DNA of 6,507 nt from Gammaproteobacteria bacterium (GTDB lineage: Bacteria; Pseudomonadota; Gammaproteobacteria; JAJDOJ01). This document shows, piece by piece, positions 1 through 3,981 of the stretch. Positions within the stretch are counted from its first letter, which is position 1, and the number at the start of each line of letters is the position of its first letter. Made by a program: the position numbers and the translations under genes. The stretch is taken from assembly GCA_027030565.1 (NCBI GenBank), contig JALVEU010000386.1, positions 1 through 6,507 of the forward strand, written 5' to 3'. The notes under the pieces were generated by a model. That model was not told the origin of the DNA and made no database searches. It worked only from the letters and a program-made list of their open reading frames with translations.

Positions 1-192
1 CCCCAGCGAGATCCATCCGAACAGGATCGCGAACAGGCCGGCCACCGAGAGCTCCAGCGCGCCCTCCCCCTGGTTGGGCAGCATCTCCAGGAAGTAGCGC
101 GTGGCCACGGCACTCTGCGTCCCCGCCAGTCCGAACAGCAGGAACCGGCGCCGATAGGCGGTCCAGGGCCAGTGACGCAGCCAGCCGCCCAT
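1..192 (-). CDS. opgH: OpgH (MdoH) glucan glucosyltransferase, N-terminal 64 codons; gene continues beyond the left edge
   Basis: OpgH is the inner-membrane glycosyltransferase that uses UDP-glucose to build the beta-1,2 backbone of osmoregulated periplasmic glucans and passes it to the periplasm, where OpgG acts. Only the first 64 residues are in the window. After a basic, Trp-rich start (MGGWLRHWPW, then YRRR at 13-16) there is a hydrophobic helix at about 17-35 containing TQSAVATRYF, then LPNQG, then a second helix from about 49. This order matches the first two membrane helices of E. coli OpgH (RRYILL...AQTVVATWYM...LPYQG). In E. coli that region follows about 138 cytoplasmic residues, which are absent here. 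A TGA lies two codons upstream in the same frame, so the start cannot be moved upstream. No good Shine-Dalgarno precedes the ATG; the preceding gene stops 14 nt earlier, so coupled translation is likely. The catalytic domain is outside the window. Confidence 0.85.
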   Translation of the reverse strand, partial: MGGWLRHWPWTAYRRRFLLFGLAGTQSAVATRYFLEMLPNQGEGALELSVAGLFAILFGWISLG

Positions 193-206
193 GGTTCAAA
201 TCCGGC

Positions 207-605
207 TCAGGCCCGCTGGCGGCGCAGCCCGCTCAACGCCCGGTGCAGCCACTGCAGCGGCCGCGGCACATAGGGCTGCGGCACCATGGAACGCCTGAGC
301 AAGGCGGGATGCGCACAGCCGCGCAGTTCGTCGGGGGCTCGGCCCAGTACCGTACGTGCCCATAGGGTGGCATGTGGGGCCTCGGGCGCGTTGCCGGCTG
401 CCTCGGCCATGACCTCCCGCAGCGCCTGCATGAAGTCCTCGACGCTTGCGGCTCCCTCTACGCGGCCCATGGCGGCCTGCAAGAGCTCGATCCGCGCCAC
501 GGTGGGCAGGCCCAGGGCCCGGAGATAGCGTTCGGCGCGAAGCCGCACGGTCTCCGGCACCCGGGCCACGGCCCGCTCTTTCGTGTCCTGTGCAATTGCG
601 CTCAC
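207..605 (-). CDS. Small protein between OpgG and OpgH, probably the detached N-terminal region of OpgH
   Basis: This is a 132-residue soluble protein with no signal peptide or membrane helix, rich in Arg, Ala and Glu and probably mostly helical. Its GTG start overlaps the opgG stop codon (GTGA), and GGAGG lies 10 nt upstream (616-620), so it is translated with opgG. It stops 14 nt before opgH. Residues 104-127 (RRSMVPQPY...PLQWLHRALSGLR) resemble the end of the cytoplasmic N-terminal region of full-length OpgH, recalled from Pseudomonas as RRTKVVPEPWRTN...GWRRLTGR and from E. coli as SSMFPDPWRTNPVGRFWDRLRGR. The first 100 residues show nothing I can match. In E. coli the OpgH N-terminus binds FtsZ in a UDP-glucose-dependent way; whether this protein does so is inference. 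It could instead be an unrelated OPG accessory protein. The gene is well supported by its coupling; the identity is moderately supported. Confidence 0.72.
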   Translation of the reverse strand: MSAIAQDTKERAVARVPETVRLRAERYLRALGLPTVARIELLQAAMGRVEGAASVEDFMQALREVMAEAAGNAPEAPHATLWARTVLGRAPDELRGCAHPALLRRSMVPQPYVPRPLQWLHRALSGLRRQRA

Positions 606-2149
606 TGATCTTCTGCCTCCAGATAGTAGGACCAGGTCTCCGAGATCGCCTGCTGTCCCCGTTGGAGATAGGCGCGCAGCTCGATCGGTCCTTCATCGAC
701 AGGTTTCACGGCGAACGAGATCCGCCAGCCTCCCGTCACGTCGTTGCGGGTCGCGGCGACATCCGTGATCTTCACGTTCGCCCCGCCCGACACCACCGGG
801 GAAACGGGAGCACCGTCGTCGAGCGCATCCAGGGCTTGGCCCGCGAAATCCAGTACGAAGTGCGTACGCTTCCCGGCCCCACCCAGACCCACCCAGGTGT
901 TGGCCACACGGGCATTGGCGTCCGGATTGACCGGACGACCGTACCATTCGACCCGATAAGCGTACTCCAAGCGCTGGCCGGGTTCCACGGGCTCGCCGCT
1001 GGTCCAGTACGCCACCACGTTGTCGTTGAACTCGTTACGGGTGGGGATTTCCACCAGTTTGACGTGGCCCTTGCCCCAGGATCCCCGGGGCACCACCCAA
1101 GCCGAGGGACGCAGCTCCATGCGGGTCTCCAGATCCTCGTAGCTGCGGAAATCGCGGTCACGCTGCAGCAGGCCGAAACCGCGCGGGTCTTTCAGCCCAA
1201 ACAGGGCCAGGCGCAGCCGCGGACCATTGACCAGTGGCCGCCAGATGCGCTCACCCGTCCCGTCGATGAGCATGAGACCGTCGGAATCGTGCACCTCGGG
1301 ACGCCACTGACCCGCGGGGCGTGGAGTGTTCTCCCCGTAGAAGAACATGCTGGTGAGCGGGGCGATACCAAGCTCACGGATCTTCTTGCGTGGATACAGA
1401 CGCAGCTTCACATAGACCCGCGTCGGATCGCCGGGGAACACCGTGAAGCGATAGGCCCCCGTGACGCTTGGGCTGTCCAGCAACGCGTAGATTCGGATGT
1501 AGCTTGAGTCCTTTCGCGGCCGTTCGATCCAGAACTCGCGGAATTCCGGGAATTCCTCGCCTCCCTCCAGCGCGGTGTCGATGGCCAGCCCCCGCGCCGA
1601 GAGCCCATAGCGACCGCCCTTGGGCACCGCCCGGAAATAACTGGCGCCGAGAAAGGCGATGACCTCGTCCTGCACGCCGGGGTCGTTGAGCGGATAGTAG
1701 ATCCGGAATCCGGCATAACCGAGATCCGGAGGGATTCGGTGCCGCAGATGGCGGGCGCGCGGGCCATAGTCGAAGCGCTCCACAGAGAAAGGCACCTCGT
1801 GCACACCCTCCCGATCCAGGTAGTGGATCTTCACCGCATGCTCGTAGACCATGCCCGGATGAAAGAATTGCACGTCGAAATGCATCCCCGGCGCCCGCCA
1901 CAACGTGAATTCGGGTTTGTAGCGGATATCACGCAAGGCGTCGTAATCGATCTCGCGCAGGAACTTCGGAATCTTTTCCGGCGGCCGGTAGGGCTGGGTG
2001 GCGAGGGCCGCCGCCTTGATACTCACTTCCTCCAGGCCGAATGCCTGGGCCACCCCCGCCGGTGTCCAGGCCAGCAACAGCGCGAGAAGATATGAGGCCG
2101 GCAGGGGGCGGCGCGCAGCACAATGAGGGCAGCGAGAGGTCACCATCAT
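602..2149 (-). CDS. opgG: OpgG (MdoG), periplasmic glucan biosynthesis protein, GH186 family
   Basis: OpgG works in the periplasm on nascent beta-1,2-glucan made by OpgH and is required for mature osmoregulated periplasmic glucans. The 515 residues compare with 511 in E. coli. A signal peptide is visible: basic residues to 14, hydrophobic core about 19-28, and probable cleavage after AQA (34-36), giving a mature start of FGLEEV. Family motifs follow: the FDV near 91-93 in a region opening with YDALRDIRYKP, then FFYGEN (269-274) and RPEVHDSDGL (283-292), then NEFNDNVVAYW (372-382). Asp288 and Asp376 are 88 residues apart, the same spacing as the reported catalytic Asp300 and Asp388 of E. coli OpgD, the GH186 beta-1,2-glucanase. 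Two ATGs (2147-2149 and 2144-2146) are possible starts; neither has a clear Shine-Dalgarno. I took the first. It is the first gene of an operon with the 132-residue gene and opgH. OpgD is the alternative name, but adjacency to opgH favours OpgG. Confidence 0.94.
   Translation of the reverse strand: MMVTSRCPHCAARRPLPASYLLALLLAWTPAGVAQAFGLEEVSIKAAALATQPYRPPEKIPKFLREIDYDALRDIRYKPEFTLWRAPGMHFDVQFFHPGMVYEHAVKIHYLDREGVHEVPFSVERFDYGPRARHLRHRIPPDLGYAGFRIYYPLNDPGVQDEVIAFLGASYFRAVPKGGRYGLSARGLAIDTALEGGEEFPEFREFWIERPRKDSSYIRIYALLDSPSVTGAYRFTVFPGDPTRVYVKLRLYPRKKIRELGIAPLTSMFFYGENTPRPAGQWRPEVHDSDGLMLIDGTGERIWRPLVNGPRLRLALFGLKDPRGFGLLQRDRDFRSYEDLETRMELRPSAWVVPRGSWGKGHVKLVEIPTRNEFNDNVVAYWTSGEPVEPGQRLEYAYRVEWYGRPVNPDANARVANTWVGLGGAGKRTHFVLDFAGQALDALDDGAPVSPVVSGGANVKITDVAATRNDVTGGWRISFAVKPVDEGPIELRAYLQRGQQAISETWSYYLEAEDQ
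616..620 (-). promoter_or_regulatory. Ribosome binding site of the small gene, inside the 3' end of opgG
   Basis: GGAGG on the minus strand lies 10 nt before the GTG start at 605 and within the last codons of opgG. It supports the GTG codon as a genuine start, because the only other signal there is the overlap with the opgG stop codon. Confidence 0.6.
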
Positions 2150-2175
2150 GGGGAGTGAGTCTGGAAGGCGAATGT

Positions 2176-2191
2176 TACGGTACGTGCCGTA
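2176..2191. promoter_or_regulatory. 16-bp near-palindrome upstream of opgG, candidate operator
   Basis: TACGGTACGTGCCGTA reads almost the same on both strands: seven of eight base pairs match around a central ACGT. It lies 27 bp before the opgG start and just downstream of the AT-rich candidate promoter. This is where a dimeric repressor would block transcription, and the same sequence could also fold as a small hairpin in the leader. The binding protein is unknown, and a chance palindrome of this quality is possible. Confidence 0.35.
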
Positions 2192-2324
2192 TATTCAGTA
2201 TCTCAAAATACGCTTATAAAAATGAAGCCGCACCCGTTCCGATCTCTCGCACCCCGAACAGGTTCCCACAACTCGGCTGTGGCTCGACGTCGCACGGCCG
2301 GCTCGCCGAGAGCGCGTGCAGCGC

Positions 2325-2341
2325 AAAAGGCAGCCGGTGCC
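2325..2341 (-). terminator. Weak possible terminator just after the beta-CASP nuclease gene
   Basis: Immediately after the stop codon the minus strand reads GGCA, CCGGC, TGCC, TTTT: a 4-bp stem with a 5-nt loop followed by four T. This is shorter than a typical intrinsic terminator in both stem and T-tract. It may only slow polymerase, or it may be chance. Confidence 0.2.
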
Positions 2342-2343
2342 GG

Positions 2344-3735
2344 TCACAGCTCGAACGCCTCACCGAGCCGCGGCATGTCCACCCGCACACCGTGCAAGCG
2401 GCGAGCGAAGGCCTCCATGGCCTCCTGCTCTCCATGGATCAGGAAAACACGCCGCACGCCTTCCACCCTGGCCAGCCACTGCCGCAGCTCGACAGCATCG
2501 GCATGGGCCGAGAAGCCGCCGATGGTATACACCCGGGCCCGCACCGGGATCTCCTCGCCGAAAAGCCTCACCCGCCTGGCACCGTCGATAATGATGCGTG
2601 CCAGGGTGCCACGGGCGGCATAACCCACGAAGATCACGCTGCATTCGGGGCGCCACAGATTGTGCTTAAGATGATGCCGAACCCGTCCCCCGGTGCACAT
2701 GCCGGAGCCGGCCATGATCACGGCCCCGGCATGGATTTGATTGAGGGCCATGGACTGGGCCGTTTCCCGGGTAAAGTGCAGGTTGGGCAGGGAGAAGGGG
2801 TCGCGCCCGTTTTCGAACAGGGCCGCGGTCTGTGCATCGTAGCATTCGGGATGGCGGCGGAAGATCTCGGTGGCCGAAATGGCCATGGGCGAGTCCAGGA
2901 AGACCTGCAGAGACCGCGGCAGGCGGTGCCCCTCCACTGCCTCGCGCAGATAGAACAGGATCTCCTGCGCGCGCTCCAGTGCAAAGGTGGGGATCACCAC
3001 GTTGCCGCCACGATCCAGGGTCTCGGCGATCGCACCGTAGAGCTCCTCCAGGGAAGGCTGCAAGGGCTTGTGGCGACGGTCTCCATAGGTGGTCTCCATG
3101 AGCACTACGTCGGCCTGGGGAGGTGGGTGTGGATCGCGCAGGATGGGCCGTCCGCCATAACCGAGGTCCCCGGAGAACAACAGCCGCCGCCTCCGTCCGT
3201 GCTCGTCGGCGTCTAGCAAGACGCTGGCCGAGCCGAGGATGTGGCCTGCGTCGTGGAAGCTCGCACGAAGGCCCGGGGCCAACTCCAGGGGGACACGGTA
3301 GTCGGCCGTGCGCCCGAAGCAGTCCAGACTGTTGAGCGCATCGAGGGTGGTGTACAAGGGCTGCGGTGCCACGTGCCTGCCCCGGTGCCGGGCCGTTTGC
3401 CGCGCCTCGCGTGCGGCCTCCTCCTCCTGCAGATGGGCCGCATCGAGGAGCACCAATCGGGTCAGCTCCCGGGTCGCGGCAGTGGTGATGATCTCGCCTC
3501 GGAAACCGGCGTTCACCAACAGCGGAATGCGGCCACAGTGATCCAGGTGGGCGTGTGTGAGCAGCAGATAATCCACGGTGGCCGGATCGAACCCGAACGG
3601 GCGGCGGTTCTCCTCTTCGAGCTCTCCTCCTCCCTGATAGAGACCGCAGTCCACGAGAATCCGCCGCCCGCAGCACTCGACCAGATGGCACGAACCCGTC
3701 ACCTCCCGATCCGCACCATGAAAACCCAGCCGCAT
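2344..3735 (-). CDS. Metallo-beta-lactamase fold beta-CASP ribonuclease (CPSF73/TTHA0252-like)
   Basis: This is a zinc-dependent nuclease predicted to act on RNA in the cytoplasm. Numbering from the chosen ATG (463 residues), the motifs are: THAHLDH at 60-66 (metal ligands), DAGHILGSA at 162-170 with His165, SGD at 188-190 with Asp190, ETTYGD from Glu214 (beta-CASP motif A), FLDSP at 279-283, GSGMCTGGR at 343-351, GGFSAHAD with His411 (motif B) and LIHGE with His434 (motif C). A His in motif C is typical of the RNA-acting branch rather than the DNA-acting Artemis/SNM1 branch, which has Val. There is no KH domain, unlike archaeal homologues, and the length suits the bacterial TTHA0252 type. 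A GTG at 3754-3756 would add seven residues, but the ATG at 3733-3735 is preferred: AAGG lies 9 nt upstream and the protein then begins MRLGFHGADREVTGSC, as the family usually does. It appears to be transcribed alone, divergently from putA. The physiological RNA target is unknown. Confidence 0.92.
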   Translation of the reverse strand: MRLGFHGADREVTGSCHLVECCGRRILVDCGLYQGGGELEEENRRPFGFDPATVDYLLLTHAHLDHCGRIPLLVNAGFRGEIITTAATRELTRLVLLDAAHLQEEEAAREARQTARHRGRHVAPQPLYTTLDALNSLDCFGRTADYRVPLELAPGLRASFHDAGHILGSASVLLDADEHGRRRRLLFSGDLGYGGRPILRDPHPPPQADVVLMETTYGDRRHKPLQPSLEELYGAIAETLDRGGNVVIPTFALERAQEILFYLREAVEGHRLPRSLQVFLDSPMAISATEIFRRHPECYDAQTAALFENGRDPFSLPNLHFTRETAQSMALNQIHAGAVIMAGSGMCTGGRVRHHLKHNLWRPECSVIFVGYAARGTLARIIIDGARRVRLFGEEIPVRARVYTIGGFSAHADAVELRQWLARVEGVRRVFLIHGEQEAMEAFARRLHGVRVDMPRLGEAFEL

Positions 3736-3784
3736 CCGACCCCCCCTTCGTCGCACACCAATCCACGGGGAAACCTAACTGCGG

Positions 3785-3871
3785 CTTGCACGCGCCGCAC
3801 TGTTCAGGATCAACCCCGCAGATGCCCGCACCCCGAATCCGCCGCCACACGCGCCCTATATACTTGCACGC
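3785..3871 (+). repeat. 9-bp direct repeat CTTGCACGC, two copies
   Basis: CTTGCACGC occurs at 3785-3793 and again at 3863-3871, a spacing of 78 bp. The second copy sits directly at the predicted putA transcription start, just after the -10 candidate. The first copy is also the loop of a 5-bp inverted repeat, GCGGC (3781-3785) and GCCGC (3794-3798). Two copies of one short sequence in a divergent promoter region could be regulator half-sites, but 9 bp can recur by chance in GC-rich DNA. Confidence 0.3.
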
Positions 3872-3890
3872 AGGTCGACGCACCGGCGAA

Positions 3891-3918
3891 GTGGCAGATC
3901 GGATCCCGCCGTTGCCAC
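3891..3918. promoter_or_regulatory. Perfect 6+6-bp inverted repeat in the putA leader, candidate operator or hairpin
   Basis: GTGGCA at 3891-3896 is exactly complementary to TGCCAC at 3913-3918, separated by 16 nt that include the palindrome GGATCC. If putA is transcribed from the TATACT element, this lies roughly 20-50 nt into the transcript. It could bind a repressor on DNA or fold as a stem-loop in the mRNA. There is no T-tract, so it is not an intrinsic terminator. Confidence 0.35.
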
Positions 3919-3967
3919 GATATCCAACGACGCACACCCGGATCCCCGGACGCAGCACCATGCCATC

Positions 3968-3972
3968 AGGAG
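3968..3972 (+). promoter_or_regulatory. Ribosome binding site of putA
   Basis: AGGAG lies 9 nt before the ATG at 3982. It selects this start over the out-of-frame ATG at 3960, which has only a weak purine stretch upstream. Confidence 0.75.
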
Positions 3973-3981
3973 CGCATCACC

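Larger units (their letters stand above)
2150..2343 (-). promoter_or_regulatory. Intergenic region upstream of opgG with a candidate sigma-70 promoter
   Basis: No gene is visible in these 194 bp. The part next to opgG (about 2190-2226) is much more AT-rich than its surroundings, as expected for a promoter in a high-GC genome. On the minus strand the best -10 candidate is TATAAG at 2218-2213, which would give a leader of roughly 55-60 nt. The expected -35 position holds a poor hexamer (CGGAAC), so the promoter would need an activator or the choice of -10 may be wrong. TTGAGA slightly downstream resembles a -35, but no acceptable -10 sits 16-18 nt from it. The rest of the region (2226-2343) is GC-rich and shows no strong structure. 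Confidence 0.35.
3736..3981. promoter_or_regulatory. Divergent intergenic region between the nuclease gene and putA
   Basis: These 246 bp carry no convincing gene and must hold the promoters of both neighbours. The only AT-rich spot is TATATACT at 3857-3864. On the plus strand TATACT (3859-3864) matches five of six positions of the sigma-70 -10 element and would give putA a leader of about 110 nt. The -35 position is poor (AATCCG at 17-bp spacing). On the minus strand TATATA (3862-3857) could serve the nuclease gene, also with a poor -35. Both assignments are tentative. Confidence 0.35.

Noticed and set aside
190..240. Programmed ribosomal frameshift joining the small gene to opgH
   Set aside because: No slippery heptamer was seen. 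The opgH frame has a TGA just before its ATG, after the small gene's own stop, so one frameshift could not produce a fused protein.
196..696. 166-codon minus-strand frame overlapping the opgG 3' end and the small gene
   Set aside because: It competes with the 132-codon gene, which has a GTGA overlap with opgG, a GGAGG site and an OpgH-like C-terminal segment. This frame has none of these.
446..1507. 353-codon open frame on the plus strand opposite opgG
   Set aside because: It lies antisense to the well-supported opgG. Its translation has no recognisable motif, and such long frames are expected opposite high-GC genes with strong third-position bias.
2226..2343. Possible RNA gene between opgG and the nuclease gene, suggested by several short complementary segments
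   Set aside because: The pairings are only 4 bp and do not fit tRNA or any small RNA fold I could recognise. They are expected at this GC content.
3754..3756. GTG as the start of the nuclease gene
   Set aside because: It has no Shine-Dalgarno, whereas the ATG at 3733-3735 has one and gives the usual family N-terminus.
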